A stretch of 64,000 nucleotides of DNA from DAOMNN01 sp035443825. Its GTDB lineage: Bacteria; Pseudomonadota; Gammaproteobacteria; Burkholderiales; Rhodocyclaceae. Where the stretch lies: the NCBI GenBank assembly GCA_035443825.1, contig DAOMNN010000010.1:4446-68445 (forward strand), read 5' to 3'. A model generated the notes under the pieces. The model did no database searches. It was not told the origin of the DNA and was given only the letters and a program-made list of their open reading frames with translations. This document shows, one piece after another, positions 15,545-24,240 of this stretch. How positions within the stretch are numbered: the first letter of the stretch is position 1; every line of letters starts with the position of its first letter. A program made the position numbers and the translations under genes.

Positions 15545-16222
15545 TCAGATCGCAGCGATGCGATCCAGCGACTCCGTTGCGTTCGATAGTAGCCCATCGC
15601 ATTCGATGGTGTCCACCGGTTGACCCTCGCTATACCCGTATGTCACGAGCAAAACCGGAATTCCGGCACCACGCGCCGCCTGAGCATCGTTGACCGAATC
15701 ACCGATCATGACGGCGCGGTCGGTTTCCGTTCCGAGCAGTCTGCAGGCATGGCGCAATACCTCGGGATCGGGCTTGCGCACCGGAAGCGTATCCCCGCAC
15801 ACGACCGCCGCAAAGAACTCTGCAAGGCCCATGCGCTCTAGAAGCGGCAGGGTGAAGGGCTCGGCCTTGTTGGTCACGACAGCGAGTCGCAGGCCGCGCT
15901 GCCGCATCGCCCCCAGGGTTTCGATCACGCCGGGATACACGCGACAGCGGCTGCCGTTGACCTCTGCATAGTGTCTCCGGAATAGTGCAATCGCGCCCTC
16001 GATGTCGGCGTCTGACGCCTCGCTGCCTTCGGTCATGCAGCGCATTACGAGGTGCGGAATACCCTGGCCCACGAAGGAGCGGATTTCCTCGAGCGAACGC
16101 TGCGGGCGCGCCAGTTCGGCGAGCATCCGGTTTGCCGCCTCGCCCAGATCGTTGATCGTGTCGAGCAAGGTGCCGTCGAGATCGAACAGCACCGCGTCGA
16201 CCCTGAAGGGCTCGACGCTCAC
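15545..16222 (-). CDS. gph: Phosphoglycolate phosphatase
   Basis: 225 residues of the HAD superfamily with motif I DLDGTLLDT (D14, D16), the VVTNKAEPF motif II region, the lysine in KPDPEVLRHA and the GDSVNDAQAAR motif. It dephosphorylates 2-phosphoglycolate formed by DNA repair or oxygenase activity. The start overlaps the rpe stop by 4 bp (ATGA), the common rpe-gph-trpE arrangement of betaproteobacteria. It could also be annotated as a general HAD-IA phosphatase; the neighbourhood supports Gph. Confidence 0.9.
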   Translation of the reverse strand: MSVEPFRVDAVLFDLDGTLLDTINDLGEAANRMLAELARPQRSLEEIRSFVGQGIPHLVMRCMTEGSEASDADIEGAIALFRRHYAEVNGSRCRVYPGVIETLGAMRQRGLRLAVVTNKAEPFTLPLLERMGLAEFFAAVVCGDTLPVRKPDPEVLRHACRLLGTETDRAVMIGDSVNDAQAARGAGIPVLLVTYGYSEGQPVDTIECDGLLSNATESLDRIAAI

Positions 16223-16914
16223 GTTCGCGCCCTTTCGAGCGCCGCGCGCAACGCCGCGATCACGCTGTCGTAGCGATTGGGATCGGAGTCCGATCCGGCC
16301 CCGAACACTGCCGATCCGGCGACGAAGGTATCGGCTCCGGCTCGCGCGATCTCGGCGATGTTGTCGACCTTGACCCCGCCATCGACCTCGAGCAAGACCC
16401 TGCGTCCGCTGCGCGCTTCATAGGCATCGAGCCGCTCGCGCACCGTACGCAGTTTGTTCAGGGTCTCCGGTATGAACTTCTGTCCACCGAAGCCCGGATT
16501 CACGCTCATCAGCAACACCATGTCGAGCTTGTCGAGGACATGATCCATAAAGTCAAGCGGCGTGGCGGGGTTGAACACCAGCCCGGCCTGACACCCCGAC
16601 TCGCGGATCAGGCCCAGGCTGCGGTCGATATGCTCGGACGCTTCAGGATGAAAAGTGATGAGGTTCGCACCGGCCTTTGCGAAGTCCGGAATGATGCGAT
16701 CGACCGGCTTGACCATCAGATGGACGTCGATCGGCGCGCTCGTGTGCGGCCGTATCGCTTCGCACACCAACGGACCGATGGTCAGATTCGGCACGTAGTG
16801 GTTGTCCATGACGTCGAAGTGGATCCAGTCCGCACCGGCCGCGACGACGTTGCGCACTTCCTCGCCGAGGCGGGCGAAGTCGGCCGAAAGGATACTCGGG
16901 GCAATACGGAACAT
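16219..16914 (-). CDS. rpe: Ribulose-phosphate 3-epimerase
   Basis: 231 residues, a (beta/alpha)8 barrel with the metal-binding and catalytic residues in IAPSILSADFARLG, HFDVMDNHYVPN, DVHLMV, VNPGFGGQKF and LEVDGGV. It interconverts ribulose- and xylulose-5-phosphate in the pentose phosphate pathway. It is the first gene of the rpe-gph-trp block. The 240 bp upstream, to the GspE-like gene, show no promoter I can name with confidence. Confidence 0.96.
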   Translation of the reverse strand: MFRIAPSILSADFARLGEEVRNVVAAGADWIHFDVMDNHYVPNLTIGPLVCEAIRPHTSAPIDVHLMVKPVDRIIPDFAKAGANLITFHPEASEHIDRSLGLIRESGCQAGLVFNPATPLDFMDHVLDKLDMVLLMSVNPGFGGQKFIPETLNKLRTVRERLDAYEARSGRRVLLEVDGGVKVDNIAEIARAGADTFVAGSAVFGAGSDSDPNRYDSVIAALRAALERART

Positions 16915-17154
16915 CGGGGTCTCCAGTCAGGGGCTGCGAAAATTACCGTGCCGTAACGAGAGCGCTTCTGGGCGTTCCCGGGAAGGCGCGGGGAGGTACG
17001 AAACCGGGGCACGTAGCGGGCTACGGAAACCGATTTCGGGGCTCCCCGCAACGCAGCAGGGAGCGTTCAGGTGCGATCGCAGCAGGTGCGGCATCTTTTC
17101 GCAGTCTCTTGGATCAGGCTGCTCGATTGTACACTCGCACGCCGCGTCCGCACC

Positions 17155-19512
17155 TCACCGCATGCATACGCGTCGGACCTGAGCCATGTCGGTGATTCCG
17201 CCGAGCACCTTTTCGATTCCGTCCTGGCGCAAAGTGCGCATGTCTTCGGCCAGGGCTTGGGCGAGCAGTTGCGCAACGCGCGCGCGCTCCTGTATGAGTC
17301 GCTTCATTTCGTCGGAGCCCAGCATCAGTTCGTGCAGCCCCACGCGACCCTTGTAGCCCTGGTTGCATTCGCTGCAGCCGACAGGTCGGTAGAGCGTAAA
17401 CAGCCCTGCCTCGTCCGCATAGCGGCTGCGCCACTCATTGAGGATCGCTGCGGATGCCTCGGCCGGATCGGTCTGGAAGACGGGGGTTCGGTGCATGTCC
17501 TCGCAATATTCCTTGAGCAGCCGTCCGATCTCGTCCTCGTCGGGGTGGAAGGGCTCACGACACTTCGCGCACAATCGCTTGGCCAGTCGCTGTGCGAGCA
17601 CGCCCACCAGGGCATCGGCAAAATTGAACGGGTCCATCCCCATGTCGAGCAGCCGCACCACGGATTCCGGAGCGCTGTTGGTGTGCAGCGTGGAAAATAC
17701 CAGATGCCCCGTCAGGGACGCCTCGATGCCGATCGACACGGTTTCGGCATCGCGCATCTCGCCCACCATGATCACATCCGGATCGGCACGCAGAAAGGCA
17801 CGCATCATGGTCGCGAAATCCAGCCCTGCTTTGCGATTGACCTGTACCTGGCGCAGTCCCTTCTGAGTGATCTCGACCGGATCCTCGACCGTCCATATCT
17901 TGGTTTCGGGCGTATTGATGTGACCAAGAATGGAATGCAGCGTCGTGGTCTTGCCCGATCCCGTCGGCCCGCAGACGAAGAATATGCCATGGGGTTTCGA
18001 GATCGCCTTCTCGAGCCGTTCGAGATTGCGCGGCGTCAGTCCGAGCTGATCCAGCGGAAGCGGCTCCCCGCCCGTCAGCAGACGCATGACCACGTCTTCC
18101 ATGCCACCCGCGGTCGGCAGGGTGGCGACACGCAACTCGATGTCGAGCGGTGCGTACTTGCGAAACTTGATCTTGCCGTCCTGAGGCCTTCGCCGTTCGC
18201 TGATGTCCAGGTCGCACATGATCTTGATCCGCGTCACAAGGGGACTGCGATAGCTCGCCGGGACCTGAATATAGGGTGTCAGCGTCCCGTCCTTGCGAAA
18301 GCGGATCAGGGTCTTCTCCTTCCCTGGTCGGGGTTCGATATGAATGTCCGAGGCACCCTGCCGGTAGGCATCGACGATGATCCGGTTTACCAGCTTCACG
18401 AGTTCGTTGTCTGCGGCAGCGGTAACGTCGTCCGCGATCGAGACCTCCTGCTCCTCCTCTGCGAGATCGGACAGCAGATCGGAAACCGAACCCGTATCGA
18501 GCGCGGGCTCGAAGAACTGATTGACGGTCTGTTCAAACTCATCACGGGTGGTCACCCGAAATGCGAGTCGCATTTTTGGAAAGACATTGTGGGCCACGCG
18601 CGACGCCCGGATCTGCTCCGGATCGACGGCGAGAATGACGATCCCTTCCGTCGTCTCCTCCAGCGGCAACCAGTGGTTCTGCTCCACGTAGTCGCGCTTG
18701 ATATTGCGCAGCAGGTCTACCTGCTTGATGCGGTCCTGCCGGTAGGGCTCGTAGGGAAGATTGTAGAAGCGCGAGGCCGCTTCACCGATCTCGGCCAGCG
18801 TGAGGTGCATCGTTTCGATCAGCACCGATTCGACGGTCACACCGGATTCGCGCGCGGTTCGGGTCGCTTCGGCCAGTTCCTGAGCGCTGAGGCGCCCGTC
18901 CGCTACCAGCGCATCGAAACGCGAGCGCAGCACCGCCGGAGCCTGGTTGCGCTTGGCGAACGCGACTGCGAGCGTCTGCGCCAGGCCGAGCGCACCCTCT
19001 TCCATCACCTGCGGGAAGGGCCCTCCCGCCATATTGTTGATGAGCTGAACCACGCCGTAGAGTCTGCCGCTATCGGGCTCGATGATCGGAGCGACGAGCA
19101 TCTCCCTGCAGCGGTAGCCAGAGGCTTGATCCATATCCTTGCGAAACGCGAGCTCCGGCGAGATGGCCTTGAGCGCATCGTCATCGTAGACGTCCTCGAT
19201 GTTCAAGGGATGCCGCGAGAGCGCCACATAGCCGCTGACGCTGTTCTCGTCTATCGGGAGCTGAATGCTCTGCAACGCCGCGAGTCCCGTCTTCACGCGG
19301 GCAATCAGCATATCTGCGGCATCGTCCACCGTGTAGATGCTCAGTCGCTCTGCCCCGAACAGGCGGCAGATGTCGCCGGACAGCTCGAAGATGATGTCAT
19401 CGATCTCCTGCGTCGCGTGTATTCGCGTCGTAATCGCCTGCAAGCCCTTGAAAAAGCTCAGACGACTTGCGACATCGCTCGCACCCGGCTTTGCCTTGAG
19501 TATCTCGCTCAT
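17155..19512 (-). CDS. GAF-domain GspE/PilB-family secretion or pilus ATPase
   Basis: 785 residues from the ATG at 19512, which has GGGAG upstream. An N-terminal GAF domain (about 15-170, ending near VVQLINNM) is followed by a MshEN/GspE_N-type domain (about 190-340) and the hexameric secretion ATPase with Walker A GPTGSGKTT (near 515), an Asp-box VEDPVEITQKG, Walker B RADPDVIMVGEMRD, the HLVFSTLHTNSA His box and a tetra-cysteine zinc site (CAKC ... CSEC). The family powers type II secretion, type IV pili or MSHA-like pili. No pilin, secretin or platform protein is nearby, so the machine it serves is unknown. The GAF domain suggests control by a small ligand. It is last in a run with FHA, PP2C and MBL genes. 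Confidence 0.87.
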   Translation of the reverse strand: MSEILKAKPGASDVASRLSFFKGLQAITTRIHATQEIDDIIFELSGDICRLFGAERLSIYTVDDAADMLIARVKTGLAALQSIQLPIDENSVSGYVALSRHPLNIEDVYDDDALKAISPELAFRKDMDQASGYRCREMLVAPIIEPDSGRLYGVVQLINNMAGGPFPQVMEEGALGLAQTLAVAFAKRNQAPAVLRSRFDALVADGRLSAQELAEATRTARESGVTVESVLIETMHLTLAEIGEAASRFYNLPYEPYRQDRIKQVDLLRNIKRDYVEQNHWLPLEETTEGIVILAVDPEQIRASRVAHNVFPKMRLAFRVTTRDEFEQTVNQFFEPALDTGSVSDLLSDLAEEEQEVSIADDVTAAADNELVKLVNRIIVDAYRQGASDIHIEPRPGKEKTLIRFRKDGTLTPYIQVPASYRSPLVTRIKIMCDLDISERRRPQDGKIKFRKYAPLDIELRVATLPTAGGMEDVVMRLLTGGEPLPLDQLGLTPRNLERLEKAISKPHGIFFVCGPTGSGKTTTLHSILGHINTPETKIWTVEDPVEITQKGLRQVQVNRKAGLDFATMMRAFLRADPDVIMVGEMRDAETVSIGIEASLTGHLVFSTLHTNSAPESVVRLLDMGMDPFNFADALVGVLAQRLAKRLCAKCREPFHPDEDEIGRLLKEYCEDMHRTPVFQTDPAEASAAILNEWRSRYADEAGLFTLYRPVGCSECNQGYKGRVGLHELMLGSDEMKRLIQERARVAQLLAQALAEDMRTLRQDGIEKVLGGITDMAQVRRVCMR

Positions 19513-19590
19513 CGAAACTCCCGATTCGTCACTGGTCGGCAGATCAGACCATTCAGGCAGGCTCGCCGGCCTGCCCAAGCCGCCGCCAGA

Positions 19591-20358
19591 TCAGAACTCG
19601 ATCGTTTCGCCCTGATCCAGTGCGCGCGGCTGCAACCGGCCGTGATAGGAACCTATCTGCGTCATGATACGACGATCCAGGCCTGGTTTGAGATGGCTGA
19701 TGTGGACTTGAGGAGAGACGCGAATCTCGTCGAGCATGGCGAACAGCATGCTGGGGCACAGATGACGTGAAGCGAGAGCCAGGCCGTGTTGCTCGTTCGG
19801 AAAGGCCGTCTCCACGATGAGATGTTCGAGATGATCCATCGCATTGATGTTTGCGATCAGATCGGGGCAATAGGCCGTATCGCCCGTGTAGAGGAGCTTT
19901 CCCCGCCCGCTGTCGAGGCAGTAGCCGACCGCCGGCACGGTATGGTGCGCCGGCGTCGCGGTGAACGTGCGATCGCCCAGACGCACCGGCTCGCCGACAC
20001 TCAGCGGCTGGAACCTGAGGAATGGATGCTTTCGGTCCGGAATCGCGGTGAAATCCGGCCACACGAGCCAGTTGAATACGTGCGAGCGCAGAATCCGTAT
20101 GGTTTCAGGCGTCGCGTGCACGGTGAGTGGCATGTTTCGCACCTCGCCGAGCGAATCCACCATCAGGGGAATCGACGCGATGTGATCCATGTGGGCATGA
20201 GTAAGGAACACGTGATCGATTCGCAGGAGTTCATCGAACTCCAGATCGCCCACCCCGGTCCCGCAATCCACGAGAACATCGTCATCGACGAAAAAGGCCG
20301 TAGTTCGCGCACGGCGCCCACCAATTCCGCCACTGCAGCCGAGAACCCTTAGCTTCAT
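19591..20358 (-). CDS. Metallo-beta-lactamase-fold hydrolase, possible 3',5'-cyclic nucleotide phosphodiesterase
   Basis: 255 residues from the ATG at 20358. The MBL metal motif THAHMDHI (HxHxDH at 54-59), a later His in ATPAHHTVPAVGY, an Asp in LYTGDTAYCPD and a His in VHISHLKPG make a complete two-metal site. The overall pattern (GCSGGIGGRRARTTAF at the N-terminus) resembles class II cAMP phosphodiesterases and RNase Z-like enzymes. The substrate is not certain. It lies 78 bp upstream of the GAF-GspE gene on the same strand. If it cleaves a cyclic nucleotide, that molecule could be the ligand of the GAF domain next door; this is speculation. Confidence 0.8.
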   Translation of the reverse strand: MKLRVLGCSGGIGGRRARTTAFFVDDDVLVDCGTGVGDLEFDELLRIDHVFLTHAHMDHIASIPLMVDSLGEVRNMPLTVHATPETIRILRSHVFNWLVWPDFTAIPDRKHPFLRFQPLSVGEPVRLGDRTFTATPAHHTVPAVGYCLDSGRGKLLYTGDTAYCPDLIANINAMDHLEHLIVETAFPNEQHGLALASRHLCPSMLFAMLDEIRVSPQVHISHLKPGLDRRIMTQIGSYHGRLQPRALDQGETIEF

Positions 20359-20663
20359 CGTCGTGGATCTTCTGCGGCACCGCTCCGCGCTCGAGGCGGA
20401 TCGAGAACTATGTTCATCGAAAACCGGGGGTTCTCCCGCCCCGGCCGACCGGAGCAGCGTAGATTGCTCGCCGCAGCGGGCCACGGAACCGGATTCATCT
20501 GACTTCGCACTGCACAGGCTCCCGGCAAGCAAGCGGAAGAACGATCCGGTCGGGCGTGCCGCGTGCGCGCGACCGACCCACTGGCCGGCATCCCGGCGCT
20601 CAGGCAGAGCCTATCATTCTGACCGGGATGGCCACGTGCATTAACGCACACTCGGGGCGCCTG
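20359..20663. other. 305-bp intergenic stretch between FHA and MBL genes, no recognised feature
   Basis: The two flanking genes are on the minus strand. I see no open frame with protein-like content, no strong hairpin with T-run and no good promoter match. The frame of the MBL gene stays open through most of it but has poor coding character. Confidence 0.4.
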
Positions 20664-21404
20664 TCACGCGCGCAGGAAGAATTCCATCTTGACACCAGCG
20701 ATCTCGATGATGTCATGGTCCTTGAGGCGGCGCGCCTGGGCATCGAGCGGCTGCCCGTTCAACTGCGGAAACGTCGCGCCCTCGACATGGGTGATGAAGT
20801 AGCCGTGCGGCCGACGGGTGATTACGGCGACCTGCTGGCCCGGCTTGCCGAGCGTTGTGAGCGATTTGTTCAGAACGAGCTCGCGACCCGCATTCGGACC
20901 GCTGAGCACCTGCACCACACCGGTTTGCCCGGTTGCAGCCGCTTCGGCCGCCTCGAGCGCAGAAACCTTCATTTCGGGCGACAGGATCTGGGTACGCGCA
21001 TCGGCATTGACCTTGCCCGCCCCTTCGGTAATCGTGAAATCCGGCTCGGGCGGCGCGACCATCACCCCCAGTGCAGCGGTATCGACGAAGTCCGAAGCGG
21101 CGAGCGCCGGCTGGACATTGTCGGCAAGAAACTTCAGGCGGTACTTTCCCAACTCGATGATGTCATTCGGACGAAGCACGTGCTTCTTGATCGGCTGCCC
21201 ATTGACATACGTACCATTGGTGCTGTTCAAGTCTTCGAGAAAGGCATCTTCGAGGATGGTCGTGATCGCGGCATGCTGTCCGCTGATCGCGAGGTTGTCG
21301 ATCTGAACGTCATTGTTCGGCTTGCGCCCGATCGTGAGGCGTTCCTTGTCCAGAAGAATTTCCTTAAGGACCAGTCCGTCCATACTGAGGATCAACTTGG
21401 GCAT
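20664..21404 (-). CDS. Protein with two FHA domains
   Basis: 246 residues from the ATG at 21404; an ATG at 21422 would add six. The first FHA domain (about 1-100) has the phosphothreonine-binding residues in IGRKPNNDVQI, ISGQHAAI and LNSTNGTYVNG. A linker rich in Ala/Glu follows, then a second, more divergent FHA fold (about 150-246) with TTLGKPGQQVAVITRRPHGYFI and LNGQPLDAQ, which lacks the clear GR and SxxH signature and probably does not bind phosphopeptides. FHA proteins recruit phosphothreonine partners. The PP2C gene follows upstream by 55 bp on the same strand, but no Ser/Thr kinase lies in the window. Confidence 0.88.
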   Translation of the reverse strand: MPKLILSMDGLVLKEILLDKERLTIGRKPNNDVQIDNLAISGQHAAITTILEDAFLEDLNSTNGTYVNGQPIKKHVLRPNDIIELGKYRLKFLADNVQPALAASDFVDTAALGVMVAPPEPDFTITEGAGKVNADARTQILSPEMKVSALEAAEAAATGQTGVVQVLSGPNAGRELVLNKSLTTLGKPGQQVAVITRRPHGYFITHVEGATFPQLNGQPLDAQARRLKDHDIIEIAGVKMEFFLRA

Positions 21405-21459
21405 TGCACTCGTTCCGTTCAATCAGAGGACGGCCACTTGAAACGGCACCCCCGGCAGA

Positions 21460-22230
21460 TCATACGACCAAACGCGCGACAATGACCGAAACGTTGTCGC
21501 GCCCCCCATGCAGGTTCGCCATTGCCACCAGGCGGTCGGCGATGTCCTCTATCCGTTGGTCATCCTCGATCAGGGCAACAATCTCGTCATCCTCGAGCAT
21601 GTCGGTCAGCCCATCCGAACAAAGCAGGAACACGTCGCCCGCCAGCACCTCGTGCACCCCCAGATCGGGGGTCAATGCGTAGCTCACGCCAATACCGCGG
21701 GTCAGCAGCCCCTTCATCGACGCCGCACGCGAATCATCGATGCTTATCATGCCGTCATCCAGCTGCTCCTGCAAGACCGTATGGTCCCGCGTCAACTGTT
21801 CGAGAACCCCGTCGCGCTTCCTGTACAGACGCGAATCACCCACATGCGCCACTACCAGACTACCCTCGAGGAACACGACCGTGACCAGGGTACTCCCCAT
21901 GCCCACCAGACCCGGGGTCGTCTGGCTTGCCCGGAACACCTCGCGGTTGGCTTCCCGTGCAGCCGTGATCAAGGTTTCCTTCACGGTGTCGGACGACCAG
22001 CCCGGCCGGTACGCCTGCTCAAGCTTGTCCCGGACGGTATCGACACTGATTCTCGCCGCTACATCGCCGCCACGGTAACCCCCCATCCCGTCCGAAAGTA
22101 TCGCCCAGCGGCGCAGGGAATCGACTTCGGCCACGTCCTCGTTGCGGCTTCGGACCCTGCCGATATCGCTCCGTGAGACACATTCAACGCGAACGCCCAA
22201 TCCATCGTTCCAGTTCTGGTCCGTCGCCAC
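21460..22230 (-). CDS. PP2C-family serine/threonine phosphatase
   Basis: 256 residues with all PPM/PP2C metal and phosphate motifs: SDIGRVRSRNEDV, ILSDGMGGYRGGDVAA, GSTLVTVVFL, VAHVGDSRLYR, LTRDHT, LLTRGIG, LLCSDGLTDML and GGRDNVSVIVARL. It removes phosphate from Ser/Thr, normally opposing a Hanks-type kinase. It is cytoplasmic, with no signal peptide or membrane segment. It is separated from the upstream cyclodeaminase-like gene by 9 bp and followed by the FHA gene, so the three are likely co-transcribed. Confidence 0.93.
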   Translation of the reverse strand: MATDQNWNDGLGVRVECVSRSDIGRVRSRNEDVAEVDSLRRWAILSDGMGGYRGGDVAARISVDTVRDKLEQAYRPGWSSDTVKETLITAAREANREVFRASQTTPGLVGMGSTLVTVVFLEGSLVVAHVGDSRLYRKRDGVLEQLTRDHTVLQEQLDDGMISIDDSRAASMKGLLTRGIGVSYALTPDLGVHEVLAGDVFLLCSDGLTDMLEDDEIVALIEDDQRIEDIADRLVAMANLHGGRDNVSVIVARLVV

Positions 22231-22239
22231 GCTCTGCCC

Positions 22240-23196
22240 TCAGTACGGCAATTGCGTGCCGGAAACATTGCGTTCCCGCGCCAATTCGAGGAGCCGCGAA
22301 GCCACCGCGATATCCTGGATCGCCATCCCTTGCGACTCGAAAAGCGTGATCTGCTCTGCGCTTGTCCGCCCCGGGCGGATTCCGGCAATCACTTCACCCA
22401 GTTCGACCCACTTGCCGGAGTGCGTACGCCCCTTCTCGAGCAATGGGAGCAGATCTCCGGCTTCGCGCAAGGCGGTCTCGCGTGAATCGACGCAGATCAC
22501 ATCGGCACGCCGAACGGTCGCCTCGGAGAGCTCCTGACGCGCGAGGCTGTTGGAGCCGGCGGCGTTGATATGAACGCCGGCTCCAAGCCACTCGGCATCG
22601 AAAAGCGGCTTGGGTGACGACGTGATGGTCACCACGACATCCGAGCCACGCACGGTCTCTTCGGCACCCGACGCGGGCACGACCGGAACCCCCGTCGCAA
22701 CCGACATTCGCTCGCAGAACGCCTCAAGCCGATCACGATCACGAGCAAACACCTTGATCCGATCAAACGATCGAACGGCGCAAAGCGCGAGAATCTGCCC
22801 TTCCGCCTGCCACCCGGCCCCGAACACGCCCGCGACGCGAGCATCGGGGCGTGCAAGCCACTTCGCCGCCACACCCCCCGCTGCGCCCGTGCGCATCATG
22901 CCCAGGCGATCCGCCTCGAGCACCGCAACCGGGTCACCGGAAGTGGCGTCGAAAAGGTGCACCCAGAAACGTGCCCTGCCGCCTGCTGACGTGTAGACCT
23001 TGAATCCGGAAAGGTTCGCGCCGGGCACCCCGCCCTGGAGCAGATGCGTGATCGAGCCCGGCAGGCGCACCCGCTGCCTCGGATAATCCACCACTTCACC
23101 GCGCGCATGCGCCGCCATGACCTGCTCTACCGCAGCGATGACGACAGGCATGTCCAGCAGACCCGTCACCTCGTCTTCAGTCAGGTAGATCGCCAT
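22240..23196 (-). CDS. Ornithine cyclodeaminase/mu-crystallin family protein
   Basis: 318 residues, typical for the family. Motifs are RQRVRLP near the N-terminus, GFKVYTSAGG with the substrate-binding Lys, AVLEADRLGMMRTGAAGGVAAKWLA and the NAD(P)-binding GVFGAGWQAEGQILAL. The family includes ornithine cyclodeaminase, alanine dehydrogenase, ketimine reductases and opine-type synthases, and the sequence does not let me choose. It begins downstream of the sucCD terminator and leads into PP2C with a 9-bp gap; a metabolic enzyme heading a phospho-signalling cluster is odd and may be only transcriptional linkage. Confidence 0.85.
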   Translation of the reverse strand: MAIYLTEDEVTGLLDMPVVIAAVEQVMAAHARGEVVDYPRQRVRLPGSITHLLQGGVPGANLSGFKVYTSAGGRARFWVHLFDATSGDPVAVLEADRLGMMRTGAAGGVAAKWLARPDARVAGVFGAGWQAEGQILALCAVRSFDRIKVFARDRDRLEAFCERMSVATGVPVVPASGAEETVRGSDVVVTITSSPKPLFDAEWLGAGVHINAAGSNSLARQELSEATVRRADVICVDSRETALREAGDLLPLLEKGRTHSGKWVELGEVIAGIRPGRTSAEQITLFESQGMAIQDIAVASRLLELARERNVSGTQLPY

Positions 23197-23278
23197 TCAC
23201 CACTCCACGAAATTCTTGAATCCGGTTCCCAACGCCTTTTTCGCCATTGTAGCGCGCTCGCCGGGGACGACAGGCGCC

Positions 23279-23314
23279 GAAAAAGAAAAGCGCCGGACCG
23301 GCCGGCGCCCTTTC
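23279..23314 (-). terminator. Rho-independent terminator of sucCD
   Basis: Minus-strand reading gives GCGCCGG (23308-23302), a 5-base loop and CCGGCGC (23296-23290), followed by TTTTCTTTTT. It lies about 27 bases after the sucD stop, the right place and orientation for ending the sucCD mRNA. Confidence 0.85.
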
Positions 23315-23335
23315 ACATCGAACCGAACAAGCGCG

Positions 23336-24229
23336 TTACAGCAACGCCTTGAGCAGTTTCCCCATTTCGGACGGATCGCGGGTCACCGTGAACCCACATT
23401 CTTCCATGATCGCAAGCTTGGCGTCCGCGGTATCCGCACCTCCCGAGATCAGCGCACCCGCGTGGCCCATGCGCTTGCCCGCCGGAGCGGTAACGCCCGC
23501 GATGAAACCCACCACAGGCTTTTTCATGTTCTCCTTGCACCACAGGGCCGCTTCAGCCTCGTCGGGGCCGCCGATCTCGCCGATCATGATCACCGCATCG
23601 GTTTCCGGATCGTCGTTGAACATCTTCATCACGTCGATGTGCTTCAGGCCGTTGATCGGATCGCCGCCGATGCCGACCGCCGAAGACTGACCCAGACCGA
23701 TCTCGGTGAGTTGCGCGACGGCCTCGTAGGTCAGCGTACCGGAGCGCGACACCACGCCGATACGGCCCTTGCGATGGATATGGCCCGGCATGATGCCGAT
23801 CTTGATTTCGTCCGGGGTAATGAGGCCCGGGCAATTCGGGCCCAGCAGCAGCGTTTCCTTGCCGCCCTTGGCGACCTTCTGCTTCATCCTGTTGCGCACG
23901 ACAAGCATGTCGCGCACCGGGATGCCCTCGGTAATGCACACGACCAGGTCGAGATCGGCCTCGCAGGCCTCCCAGATCGCGGCCGCGGCACCCGCCGGCG
24001 GCACGTAGATCACGGACACCGTCGCTCCCTGGGCTTCCCTGGCCTCCTTGACCGACGCGTAGATCGGGATCCCTTCGAATTCCTCTCCGGCCTTCTTGGG
24101 ATTGACGCCCGCAACGAAGCAGTTCGCGCCGTTCGCATATTCACGACACTTGGACGTGTGGAACATCCCGGTCTTGCCGGTGATGCCCTGGGTAATGACC
24201 TTGGTGTCTTTGTTGATCAGAATGGACAT
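23336..24229 (-). CDS. sucD: Succinyl-CoA synthetase subunit alpha
   Basis: 297 residues. The N-terminal CoA-binding Rossmann domain has TQGITGKTGMFHT and GVNPKKAG. The phosphohistidine is in GHAGALISG (near residue 255), with GPNCPGLI and the power-helix region also present. With SucC it converts succinyl-CoA to succinate with ATP or GTP formation in the TCA cycle. It follows sucC by 11 bp and is closed by a terminator downstream. Confidence 0.97.
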   Translation of the reverse strand: MSILINKDTKVITQGITGKTGMFHTSKCREYANGANCFVAGVNPKKAGEEFEGIPIYASVKEAREAQGATVSVIYVPPAGAAAAIWEACEADLDLVVCITEGIPVRDMLVVRNRMKQKVAKGGKETLLLGPNCPGLITPDEIKIGIMPGHIHRKGRIGVVSRSGTLTYEAVAQLTEIGLGQSSAVGIGGDPINGLKHIDVMKMFNDDPETDAVIMIGEIGGPDEAEAALWCKENMKKPVVGFIAGVTAPAGKRMGHAGALISGGADTADAKLAIMEECGFTVTRDPSEMGKLLKALL

Positions 24230-24240
24230 TCAGACTCTCC

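Noticed and set aside
17071..19770. An 899-codon plus-strand frame opposite the GAF-GspE gene
   Set aside because: It has the same antisense composition signature; the minus-strand gene has all ATPase motifs.
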